From: Spirodela intermedia
Lineage: Eukaryota; Streptophyta; Magnoliopsida; Alismatales; Araceae
Assembly: GCA_902729315.2 (NCBI GenBank)
Contig: LR746266.1
Location: forward strand, 6,489,635-6,553,634
Direction of reading: 5' to 3'
DNA: 64,000 nt
The notes under the pieces were generated by a model that saw only the letters and a list, made by a program, of their open reading frames with translations, did no database searches and had not been told where the DNA came from. Below, in pieces: positions 52,782-61,780 of the stretch. The position numbers and the translations under genes are program-made. Numbering within the stretch: position 1 is the stretch's first letter; each line of letters opens with the position of its first letter.

Positions 52782-52817
52782 GGTTAAGGGTTTAGGGTTT
52801 GGGTTTTTTTTTTTTTG
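52782..52817 (+). repeat. Interstitial telomere remnant followed by T14
   Basis: GGTTAAGGGTTTAGGGTTTG is followed after GG by fourteen T and then unrelated sequence. This is the same junction type as at the 5S-like units 6-8 kb further out: degenerate TTTAGGG repeats running directly into poly-T on the G-rich strand. It lies at the side where the 3' end of the antisense LINE would be expected. Confidence 0.75.
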
Positions 52818-53394
52818 TTTTGAAGAAAGAAGATTTTGATTTAATGCTAGGAGTGTCACCTCATTTTGAGGTTACATGAATGGGATCTCATTCGCACAAA
52901 GGGCAAAGAGGAGATGGAGGACTATAAACCTCTTTTGAAGGGAGGATGTGACAATAGTGGAGAGAGACTCCACTTTGCTCAAAATGTTTGAGGAAGGTGG
53001 ATGATTTTGATTGGGTTAGTGGAGTCATTCAGTCCATGACATTGAAAGATCTGCGCAACAATAGTGGGGAGTATAACCCTCCATGTTGTGCGCCATGAGG
53101 TGTTCTTACAAGACAAGAGTTTGCTGTAGTAAGTGGTTCTAAAAAATAGATAAAATGATATGAAGTGGTGAGGAAAGAGTTAGTGGGGCATTGAAGAGGA
53201 CGGAACTATGCTAGAGTATGGCAATAAGCCCAAATATGAACTTGCCTTCCTAACATTGGATGCATCCAATCCCTCTTGCCAAGATCTTGCTAGTACCATT
53301 AGTTGTTGTACTTCCTCTAAGTGGGTAGGAGACCTTTCACCCCACGAAGAATGACACTCTCTCTTTCTAACTCTCTTCTTTTCTCTTATTCTTT

Positions 53395-53745
53395 CTCTCT
53401 TCTTTCTCTCTCTTTTTTCTTTTTTTCTTTTTGAGGGCCTCTTCTCTCACTGTTCACTAATTGCCCATGATTTTGTGTACAAGGGTAATTCACTTTTGAG
53501 TATTGTGCTAGTGTTTCTGGGAAAGGAAGTAGCTTGCCTCTCTCTCTCTTTTTTTTTTGTTTTTTTTTGTGAGGGCCTCTTCCCTCACCCTCCACTAATT
53601 GCCTATGATTTTGTATATAGTGGGCTAGTGATTCCGAGAAGAGAAATAGGCTGCCACTTTTTTTTTTTTTTTTTGAGAGAGAGAGAAAGAGAGAGAAATA
53701 GAGAAATCAAGAGAGAGAGAGAGAGGAGAGAGGGTCAATCCTATG
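53395..53745. repeat. Tandem units separated by T-runs, with a GA tract
   Basis: A unit starting GAGGGCCTCTTCTCTCAC and containing CACTAATTGCCCATGATTTTG is present twice (about 53432 and 53571), each preceded by a T-rich run. A third T-run of about 18 at 53656-53674 is followed by (GA)n and not by the unit. The two copies are about 140 bp apart. Confidence 0.75.
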
Positions 53746-54394
53746 AATATAGATCTTTACCTTCTCATGAGTGCAAGCTGGTTGATAATACTAATGAGAT
53801 CTTGAGAGAGGTGCTAGGGTGGCGATTCACAACTAGTTTGGTAGGTCTGATGTGCTATAGACCTATAGTTTAAAAGTGGGCAGATGCCAGTATGTGTTGA
53901 TAGTTCTATGTGTCTTCACTGTCTGAGGGTGATAGATAGTAGATGTGAGGTGATTATGAGGAGAGTAATGTTTAGAAGTGGTGTACCCGGGTGAATCGCA
54001 ATGCACCTTGTCGTCTGTCTTGTGCTGATGTCGACGTTGAACTGCTCCAAGCGATATGCCACTTGTTAGGTGTGGCAGGTACAAACTTTCGTCCCATGCA
54101 TAATGCTGGTATGCTGAGTCACTCTAAGTGGTGTCTACCTCGAGCTTCTGTAGGTATATCCTGCCAAGAGGTGAAAACAAATCTTAGACGGGTGCATACT
54201 ACATATGTAGCAAGTACGTCTGCAGTTTGATTCCCCTCGCGTAATTGGTGTGTGATGACGCTGATCCTCTCTCGACAACACACGATATCCATCTAGGTGC
54301 TCTTGAATCACCAATGGGAACAAGTACCTGCATGCAACATTTCAACTAATACTATGGAGTTGGATTCTAAGATGATATTAACGTGACAATCGTT

Positions 54395-55630
54395 GTATAG
54401 TAAATCACGTAAATTTTAAATTTATAAAACTAGAAAATATAATTTTTCAGATATTTAGAAGTATTTCTACAAAAATATATCAATTATAATTCAACAAAAA
54501 TTTCAAAAATAATGGTAATTTTCCAAGTCGATCACAAGGATGTAATATAATATTCGGTAATTTTTTAGAATTGTTTTCAAAGAATACTATTTTCTATGAA
54601 TTTTACACTAAGAAATGAAAATAAAATATATTTAAAATTCATGAAAAAGGAAAATAAGGGTGCAAATGTTAGGATGACGTTAACACTCGGTGAATGTAAA
54701 TTGGACAAAAATAGAGTTCCGTCTGATGATTCTTACATAAGTGATTACAAATGATTTAATTGATCAAATTAAGATTTGTAAAAGCCAAAAGAATCATAAT
54801 TGAATGAAGTATAGCTTGGTAAATTTAAATCACACAAATTATCACTGAAAGAAGTGAAAATTAAGTTGAAAGTAGGAAAACAGAGTTCCGATGTCACAAC
54901 AACTTAATCTTTCACTGACAATTAGAAATGTCGCGATAATCAGATAAAAATATAGTTTTAGTTATAGGAGGATTCGAACTCATGCCGGTTGACTGCCTAT
55001 ATGAGAAAGATTGAAATAAGTATTCTAATGCTGTTATTAATTGATGTCATCATGATATCTCTCTGTTATAAATAGGGGGTATTGTAAGTATTAAAATCAT
55101 CAAAGTCTTTCGGGGGAAGGTGTGACGCGAGTTTAGTCTCACATTGCTTGTGTGTCGAAGTTTTGGGTGAATATATAGTAATATTACATTTACAACCAAT
55201 GAATCCCTTTCTCCCATGTGTACAAGCACTCTTTGTCTCATAATAAGCTGGCCACCGGTGACATAGAAGGGGGGTGGCACACATGTTCTCCCATCGGTCC
55301 TAGCCGCTCAAGCTCTTGCTCGTGGCTCCTCTCCGACTGCACTTCTGACCTGCTTACAGGCCTAGCTGGCCGGCGGGTCCCCCTCATTTTGCTATATTTT
55401 TATTTTTATTTTTTATTTTTTATTTCTCATTTATCTAAAAAATAAGACTATAAAACTCATATAAATTCGTATAAAATCACATAATTAGTCAAAAATTCAC
55501 GTTAATCAATTGAAAATCACTTTTCATACTTTAACACAAATATAAGTATATTTATCATGAGTTAATATTAAAACTATACTATTTACTAATTATTAACTCA
55601 TGATAATGAAGACATTAGATACCATGTAGG
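54395..55630. mobile_element. LTR-like element inserted in the LINE RNase H region (dispersed repeat copy 2)
   Basis: It splits the LINE RNase H domain: LFLYEERNLHG ends near 55635 on the minus strand and the next piece begins near 54390. The part at 55080-55615 resembles an LTR (a GTTTAGTCTCACATTGC-type motif at about 55130) and shares its central blocks with 47453-47800 and its end with about 50065-50125. The rest is AT-rich. Target-site duplications could not be fixed by eye. Confidence 0.6.
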
Positions 55631-58552
55631 TTGCGTTCTTCATAGAGGAACAAACCATTGTGGATCGCCATAGCCTTCACTACTGTGTTAGTCTAAAGGT
55701 TTCGTAAGATAATACTCACTGTATGGTCTCGTATGGTCTCATAAGATACCTCCTCCCTTTGCAGGTCTAGGGTTCCCAAGTGCTGTCCCTTCTACATTGA
55801 GCTTCAGGTATCCTATTAGCGATGGTCTCTAATAGACGGTCCGCATAGTGATCTATGTATAGGTCTGTAAGGCTGGAATTCTCCAAGTCTTGAGTGCCTC
55901 ACAAATAGAGCCCGAGCATGTTACGACAGGCAACACTAGAGGATGGGCACTCCGCGGTCATTGTGTGACATGCCTCATAATCTCTAGGGCACTCATTGGC
56001 TGACTTGTAAAACGGGAGAGATTTCGTCCCTTCCATATCTCCTATAATATGTATATTATGGAAATACGTAGGTAGGGACTACCCCTAGAGTTTTGCGATG
56101 AATCAAAGACTCTCTTGATGATCTCTAGGGGTGTGAGAGATGAAAGATGATGAAATGCGAGTGACCAATTCTTTAAGAGTTGGTTACAACATTCCGTAGC
56201 AATGACACTATGGAAAAATAAGTGATCCATAGTTCCGTTCTTTGGAGTAGTGTGACAACAATGACACCTAAAACATATGTGGTGTCCAGTGATGGCCATA
56301 CAATCATCAATAGAGAGTCCTTGGTGCATCAGTTTTCACATGAAGAAAGAGACTCGAGGTATGATAGTATGATGCCAAATAGGATTTCTCCAAACTTATT
56401 TTAGGAAATGATTTCTAAAATAGTTCCAAGAAGAACTACAAAAGAAACTCTCATTTAGGGTGAGAGTCTAAATGGCCTCATCATCCTTAGGGCTCAACTC
56501 TATCAACGTGATCTCTAGTAATAAATCTAGGAGTCCATGCCGTTCGATGAGTAGTTTCGTATTCCCCTCGAGAAGTCGGGCGATTGTGAGTTAGGGCCAA
56601 GATAACGTGAAGGAGGTAAAAGAGGTCAAAGAGGTATCTACAAGCCAAGTGTCATACTAGGCACTGATAGTGCTTTGTCCCAGGTGTCACCGGATTAAAG
56701 GCTTCATCTGAAGCTAATGTCTTTGCCAATCTGCCCACTGCTTCCCTCCTTTTATGTCTACCGGTTAGTTAGCCCACTCGTCATATTTGACAGACACAAA
56801 AGTTTCTAAGATTGATCTCATCATCCTCATTCACCATATGAGTTTCTTTTGAAGCATGTCGAGTATGTCTTCAGGACATCTAATCCCTAGTCCACCCTCT
56901 TCCATCGGTCGGCATGCTTTCTCTCAAAAAACTCGTCATTGGCGATGAGGCCCGTGAGTTAATCATTTCACAAAAAAAAGGTACATATCTACCTCACAGA
57001 TCGTAGGACAATATCTGATACCTCATGTACTATTAGTAGATGTAATGGCATACTCATAAGGACATGGCATATCAATTGGATGCGACCTCCTAAGGATAGA
57101 AGTTGAAGTTTCTATCCGGCAAGTTTCTTCCTCAACTTGCATAGAAGGGCATCAAAATAATGAATTCGAGTGCATCCAAAGAAGATAGGACATCCAAGAT
57201 AATCAAAAGGTAAATATCCATGTGAGAATCCTGTTATATCTTGTATACGTCGTATGGTGCTGATGATGATAGAAGATGCCACCATAAAATTGCTTTTCGA
57301 GACATTAACGAGTTAACTTGTGACCCTCTCGTAGCTTGAGATAATAATCATGAGTCCCTCGTGAGTATAGCATCACGAGGAAACAAAGAATGCGATATGA
57401 TCAGGCAATCTTGGTTCGAATGATATGATTGAATAAGTCCACGTGATATTGCTCGAGAGAGGGTTATACTAAGGACTTCTTCAACTAATATGAAGAGAGT
57501 GGGTGATAATGGATCACCCTACCATAAGCCTCGTGTTGTAGTGAAGAAAAGGGTGGAAGTGTCATTCACCAATAGGGAGAAGTGATTCTCCCTAACATAT
57601 GCATCAACTAAGCCGATGAACTCGTCGGTGAATTCGAAGCGTCGAAGTACTTTAGTGGGGAATTTCCACTCGATTATATCAAAAGCCTTTGCCATGTCTA
57701 GTTTGATGATAACGTTGGAACTACAAATGTCTTGATCAAGGGACTATGTTAGTTCATGAACTAACATGATGTTATCGTGAATGTGACGTCCCTTGACAAA
57801 TCTGCATTGCTATGGAGATATGAGTCGATCAAGAAAAACCCTCAGTCGTGCTGTAATGATCTTAGATACAATTTTATAACATACATTACAAAGATTGATA
57901 GGTCGAAAGTTTCTAAAAGAAATTCGGTTGGTCACCTTTGGGATGAGGGCAATAAATGTAATTTTTCAACTCCGCAGGAAGACTTTATGATAGAAGAATT
58001 CTTTGACAACATGTACTATATATGTTCCAACGATGTCCCAGCATGATGTATAAAAATTAGCTAGATACCATTGGGTCTAGGTGTTCAGTTCTTACTCATC
58101 GATAAGATTACATCTCGAATCACTTCTCTAGTAGGTATAGTCATAATGTCCTCTATCTCCTAGTGGGTGACTAAAGATGAAATTAATGAGAGGATATCCT
58201 CGGACATTTCAATCGGCTGAGAGGAAAGGAGGGTACAAAAGTACGCAATTCTTGTCTCTTACATATGAGATATGTTACGATTATATACCTCTAGAAGAGA
58301 TGTAGAATCAGATCAAGATTGATGTGTGATTGAGGCATAAAAGAAACATGTATTTCTATCACCCTCATGCAACTATTAGATGCGTGATTTTTGGGGATAG
58401 TATATCTCCTGTCATTGTGCAACCTCCATTAGTTGCTTGTTTTCTCAAACTTGTCTCTCCCAAGTAGTGTCACTCCATTGAACTTGTAATTGCCTCTTGA
58501 CCTCTACTAGCTCCCTCTTCAACTCTTCCACTTAAGTGTGTATATTTTTGTA

Positions 58553-58564
58553 TAGGGTTTAGGG
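58553..58564 (+). repeat. Telomere seed 1
   Basis: TAGGGTTTAGGG joins the truncated LINE to the poly-T of the first 5S-like unit. It is the innermost telomeric sequence of the array. Confidence 0.85.
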
Positions 58565-58940
58565 TTTTTTTTTTTTTTTTGGATAATTGTCTTGGGCCGA
58601 ACTTCTCGGTAGGTCACCCATCTTGGTACTTCACACACCCAAGCACTTTGGTGCCTCTGAGCACATTCTTCGGAGATAAATGCCACTAGCGCCTCTCGGC
58701 ATGGTGGCAAGGGTGCCTCTCGGCACGTTCTTTGGAGAAGGGGGCGTCTTAGCATGGTGACATGATGCCACATATGCCTCTCGGCATGGTGGTAGGGGTG
58801 CTTGGCGGCATGATAATGTAGCGGTGCCTCTCAGCACATGCACAGCAACTTCCCAGGGAGGTCACCTATCTGGGGACTGACCCCACTCGAGCACGCTTAA
58901 CTCCGGAGTTCTTATGGGATCCGGTGGCAACTCTCCCACT
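58565..58940 (-). mobile_element. 5S-derived telomeric unit A
   Basis: T16 (58565-58580) is followed by the proximal 5S-like half (58581-58650), about two internal repeats with the palindromic CCTCTCGGCA and GTGCCTCTCGGCAC blocks, and a distal 5S-like module (58848-58927) ending at the head CTCTCCCACTTAGG. On the minus strand it reads from head to poly-A. This copy is the most diverged of the six: the C box reads GATAGGTGACCTCC and the proximal module carries several changes. That suits the oldest, innermost position. Confidence 0.85.
58848..58927 (-). pseudogene. 5S-rRNA-like module, distal, unit A
   Basis: On the minus strand it reads CACCGGATCCCAT, AGTTAAGCGTGCT (box A), then GATAGGTGACCTCC (box C region) and CTGGGAAGT, the order and spacing of plant 5S rRNA from about base 26 to base 108. 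The first 25 bases of 5S are replaced. Confidence 0.85.
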
Positions 58941-58962
58941 TAGGGGGGTTTAGGGTTTAGGG
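58941..58962 (+). repeat. Telomere linker between units A and B
   Basis: After the head of unit A come TAGGGGGG and two TTTAGGG repeats, then the T21 run (58963-58983) of unit B. Confidence 0.9.
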
Positions 58963-59618
58963 TTTTTTTTTTTTTTTTTTTTTGGGATAACTGTCTTGGG
59001 CCGAACTTCTCAGGAGGTCACCCATCCTGGTACTTCACATGCCCAAGCACTTTGGTGCCTCTCAGGCACATTCTTCGGAGATAGATGCCACATATGCCTC
59101 TCGGCATGGTGGCAGGGGTGCCTCTCGGCACATTCTTTGGAGCTTCGGGCGTCTTGGCATGGTGAGACAGATGCCACATATGCCTCTCGGCATAGTGGTA
59201 AGGGGTGCCTCTCGGCACGTTGTGGTGCCTCTCAGGCGTCTTGGCATGATGAGATGGATGCCACATATGCCTCTCGGCATGGTGGCAGGGGTGCCTCTCG
59301 GCACGTTCTTTGGAGCTGGGGGCATCTTGGCATGGTGAGATGGTTGCCACATATGCCTCTCGGCATGGTGGCAGGGGTGCCTCTCGGCACGTTCTTCGAA
59401 ACTCGAAGCATCTTGGCATGGTGTTGGAGGGGTTCGTAACACGTGCCTGGCGGCACGATAATGCAGCGGTGCCTTTCAGCACATGCACAGCAAGCGTCTC
59501 GCAACGCATGCACACGTACCTTGGGACTTCCCAGGGAGGTCACCCATCCGGTGACTGCTCCCACCCAAGCACGCTTAACTCCGGAGTTCTTATGGGATCC
59601 GGTGGCAACTCTCCCACT
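58963..59618 (-). mobile_element. 5S-derived telomeric unit B
   Basis: T21, proximal 5S-like half (58984-59051; minus strand GTGCTTGGGCATGTGAAGTA then CCAGGATGGGTGACCTCCTG), five internal repeats of roughly 60-86 bp each with a GGCAT...GCC and a GTGCC...GGCAC palindrome, the constant block CGTAACACGTGCCTGGCGGC, and the distal 5S-like module. No run of four T occurs on the minus strand between head and tail, so RNA polymerase III could read through. Open frames through the repeats are not taken as coding. Confidence 0.88.
59524..59606 (-). pseudogene. 5S-rRNA-like module, distal, unit B
   Basis: Minus strand: CACCGGATCCCATAAGAACT, then AGTTAAGCGTGCTTGGG (box A and intermediate element region), and GGATGGGTGACCTCC (box C) followed by CTGGGAAGTCC. 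It has all three internal promoter parts of a 5S gene at about native spacing. It differs from plant 5S at several loop positions, and its 5' end is replaced by CTAAGTGGGAGAGTTGC. Confidence 0.9.
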
Positions 59619-59647
59619 TAGGGGGGTTTAGGGTTTAGGGTTTAGGG
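59619..59647 (+). repeat. Telomere linker between units B and C
   Basis: TAGGGGGG is followed by three TTTAGGG repeats and then T24. Confidence 0.9.
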
Positions 59648-60215
59648 TTTTTTTTTTTTTTTTTTTTTTTTGGGATAACTGTCTTGGGCCGAATTCTCGG
59701 GAGGTCACCCATCCCGGTACTTCACATCCCCAAGCACTTTGGTGCCTCTCAGGAACATTCTTCGGAGATAGATGCCACATATGCCTCTCGGCATGGTGGC
59801 AGGGGTGCCTCTCGGCACATTGTTCGGAGCTGGGGCGTCTTGGCATGATGAGATGGATGCCACATATGCCTCTCGGCATGGTGGCAGGGGTGCCTCTCGG
59901 CACGTTCTTTGGAGCTGGGGGCATCTTGGCATGGTGAGATGGTTGCCACATATGCCTCTCGGCATGGTGGCAGGGGTGCCTCTCGGCACGTTCTTCGAAA
60001 CTCAAGCATCTTGGCATGGTGTTGGAGGGGTTCGTAACACGTGCCTGGCGGCACGATAATGCAGCAGTGCCTTTCAGCACATGCACAGCAAGCGTCTCGC
60101 AACGCATGCACACGTACCTTGGGACTTCCCAGGGAGGTCACCCATCCGGTGACTGCTCCCACCTGAGCACGCTTAACTCCGGAGTTCTTATGGGATCCGG
60201 TGGCAACTCTCCCAC
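59648..60215 (-). mobile_element. 5S-derived telomeric unit C
   Basis: T24 (59648-59671), proximal 5S-like half, three internal repeats, constant block and distal module (60122-60203). Apart from fewer internal repeats it is nearly identical to unit B, including the CATCTTGGCATGGTGTTGGA block. Confidence 0.88.
60122..60203 (-). pseudogene. 5S-rRNA-like module, distal, unit C
   Basis: It is the same as the module of unit B except GTGCTCAGG in place of GTGCTTGGG after box A. Box C, GGATGGGTGACCTCC, is intact. Confidence 0.88.
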
Positions 60216-60250
60216 TTAGGGGGGTTGGGTTTAGGGTTTAGGGTTTAGGG
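60216..60250 (+). repeat. Telomere linker between units C and D
   Basis: TAGGGGGGTTGGG is followed by three TTTAGGG repeats and then T24. Confidence 0.9.
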
Positions 60251-60498
60251 TTTTTTTTTTTTTTTTTTTTTTTTGTTGGGATAACTGTCTTGGGCCGAAC
60301 TTCTCGGGAGGTCACCCATCCCGGTACTTCACATCCCCAAGCACTTTGGTGCCTTTCAGCACATGCAGAGCAAACGTCTCGCAACGCATGCACACGTACC
60401 TTGGGACTTCCCAGGGAGGTCACCCATCCGGTGACTGCTCCCACCCGAGCACGCTTAACTCTGGAGTTCTTATGGGATCCGGTGGCAACTCTCCCACT
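60251..60498 (-). mobile_element. 5S-derived telomeric unit D, short form without internal repeats
   Basis: T24 (60251-60274), GTTGGG, proximal 5S-like half, and then directly the GCCTTTCAGCACATGCA block and the distal module (60405-60486). Only about 224 bp of body remain, so it is in effect a dimer of two 5S-like modules. The breakpoint lies at GGTGCCTTTCAGCAC, where the repeat motif GGTGCCTCTCAGGCAC of the longer units would start, so recombination between short repeats could have removed the middle. It could also be the ancestral form. Confidence 0.88.
60405..60486 (-). pseudogene. 5S-rRNA-like module, distal, unit D
   Basis: Minus strand AGTTAAGCGTGCTCGGG, box C GGATGGGTGACCTCC and CTGGGAAGTCC are present; the base before box A is changed (ACTCCAGAGTTAAG). 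Confidence 0.88.
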
Positions 60499-60535
60499 TA
60501 GGGGGGTTGGAGGGTTTAGGGTTTAGGGTTTAGGG
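60499..60535 (+). repeat. Telomere linker between units D and E
   Basis: TAGGGGGGTTGGAGGG is followed by three TTTAGGG repeats and then T21 (60536-60556). Confidence 0.9.
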
Positions 60536-61034
60536 TTTTTTTTTTTTTTTTTTTTTGATAACTGTCTTGGGCCGAACTTCTCGGGAGGTCACCCATCCCG
60601 GTACTTCACATCCCCAAGCACTTTGGTGCCTCTCAGGCACATTCTTCGGAGATAGATGCCACATATGCCTCTCGGCATGGTGGCAGGGGTGCCTCTCGGC
60701 ACATTGTTCGGAGCTGGGGCGTCTTGGCATGATGAAATGGATGCCACATATGCCTCTCGACATGGTGGCAGGGGTGCCTCTCGGCACATTCTTCGGAGTT
60801 GGGGGCGTCTTGACATAGTGAGATGGTTGCCACATATGCCTCTCGGCATGGTGGCAGGGGTGTCTCTCGACACGTTCTTCGAAACTTGAGGCATCTTGGC
60901 ATGGTGTTGGAGGGGTTCGTAACACGTGCTTGGTGGCACGATAATGCAGCGGCGCCTTTCAGCACATGCAGAGCAAGCGTCTCGCAACGCTTGCACACGT
61001 ACCTTGGGACTTCCCAGGGAGGTCACCCATCCGG
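60536..61034 (-). mobile_element. 5S-derived telomeric unit E, truncated at its telomere side
   Basis: T21, proximal 5S-like half, three internal repeats, constant block, and then only the beginning of the distal module: on the plus strand it stops at CACCCATCCGG (61034), in the box C/intermediate region. The rest of the module, the head and any telomere repeat are missing, and the poly-T of unit F follows at once. It carries several private changes (ATGTCGAGAGGC, GTGTCGAGAGACAC). Confidence 0.88.
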
Positions 61035-61780
61035 TTTTTTTTTGGGATAATTGTCTTGGGCCGAACTTCTCGAGAGGTCACCCATCCCGGTACTTCACAT
61101 GCCCAAGTACTTTGGTGCCTCTCACATATGCCTCTCGGCATAGTGGTAAGGGGTGCCTCTCGGCACGTTCTTTCGAGCTTGGGGCGTCTTGGCATGGTGA
61201 GACAGATGCCACATATGCCTCTCGGCATAGTGGTAAGGGGTGCCTCTCGGCACGTTGTTCGGAGCTGGGGCGTCTTGGCATGATGAGATGGACGTTCTTT
61301 CGAGCTTGGGGCGTCTTGGCATGGTGAGACAGATGCCACATATGCCTCTCGGCATAGTGGTAAGGGGTGCCTCTCGGCACGTTGTTCGGAGCTGGGGCGT
61401 CTTGGCATGATGAGATGGATGCCACATATGCCTCTCGGCATGGTGGCAGGGGTGCCTCTCGGCACGTTCTTTGGAGCTGGGGACATCTTGGCATGGTGAG
61501 ATGGTTGCCACATATGCCTCTCGGCATGGTGGCAGAGGTGCCTCTCGGCACGTTCTTCAAAACTCGAAGCATCTTGGCATGGTGTTGGAGGGGTTCGTAA
61601 CACGTGCCTGGCGGCACGATAATGCAGCGGTGCCTTTCAGCACATGCACAGCAAGCGTCTCGCAACGCATGCACACGTACCTTGGGACTTCCCAGGGAGG
61701 TCACCCATCCGGGGACTGCTCCCACCTGAGCACGCTTAACTCCGGAGTTCTTATGGGATCCGGTGGCAACTCTCCCACTT
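61035..61780 (-). mobile_element. 5S-derived telomeric unit F, outermost and longest
   Basis: T9 (61035-61043) directly follows the broken end of unit E. Then come the proximal 5S-like half, at least six internal repeats (two of them a recent internal duplication of the GTTCTTTCGAGCTTGGGGCG segment, near 61167 and 61293), the constant block and a distal module (61686-61768). The head CTCTCCCACTTAGGGGGG passes into the terminal telomere. It has one AAAA on the plus strand (61559-61562), the only T4 on the transcribed strand of any unit. Confidence 0.88.
61686..61768 (-). pseudogene. 5S-rRNA-like module, distal, unit F
   Basis: This is the 5S-like module next to the telomere. Minus strand: CACCGGATCCCAT, AGTTAAGCGTGCT, GGATGGGTGACCTCC, all intact; CAGTCCCCGGATGG replaces CAGTCACCGGATGG of the other units. 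It is placed to drive transcription from the telomere inward. Confidence 0.88.

Larger units (their letters stand above)
52818..58552 (-). mobile_element. Decayed antisense LINE (non-LTR retrotransposon), 5'-truncated
   Basis: Read on the minus strand from 58550 downward: a pre-RT block with HEGDRNTCFFYASI (about 58330), RT pieces RNFRPISLCNVCYKI, DMAKAFDIIEWKF (about 57700) and, with TGG-TAG in place of the Gln, GDPLSPTLFILVEE (about 57500); a zf-RVT zinc finger HICFRCHCCHTTP...HLFFH (about 56240-56200); and an RNase H domain GYLKLNVEGTALGNP, then KGGGIL (about 55810-55740). RNase H resumes after an insertion with IILESNSIVLVEML and LREGNQTADVLAT (54390-54190). Stops and shifts are frequent. 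No endonuclease domain is seen, so it is 5'-truncated. The 3' limit at the T14 of 52804-52817 is an inference: 1.3 kb of unassigned sequence separates the last domain from it. Confidence 0.75.

Noticed and set aside
54960-55000. tRNA-like box B (GAGTTCGAATCC on the minus strand)
   Set aside because: Only one box matches and no cloverleaf could be drawn, so it is not reported as a tRNA gene or tRNA-derived SINE.
58500-58552. Resemblance of CAACTCTTCCACTTAAG at the LINE side to the unit head CAACTCTCCCACTTAGG
   Set aside because: About 15 of 17 bases match, but on the minus strand this stretch also reads as plausible LINE coding sequence (VEELKRELV). I treat it as coincidence unless the LINE consensus shows otherwise.
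59018-61725. Long open frames across the 5S-like units (repeated CREAPLPPCREAYVAS-type peptides)
   Set aside because: They are open in several frames and both strands because the inner repeats have few stops and lengths near a multiple of three. No domain or consistent start is present.
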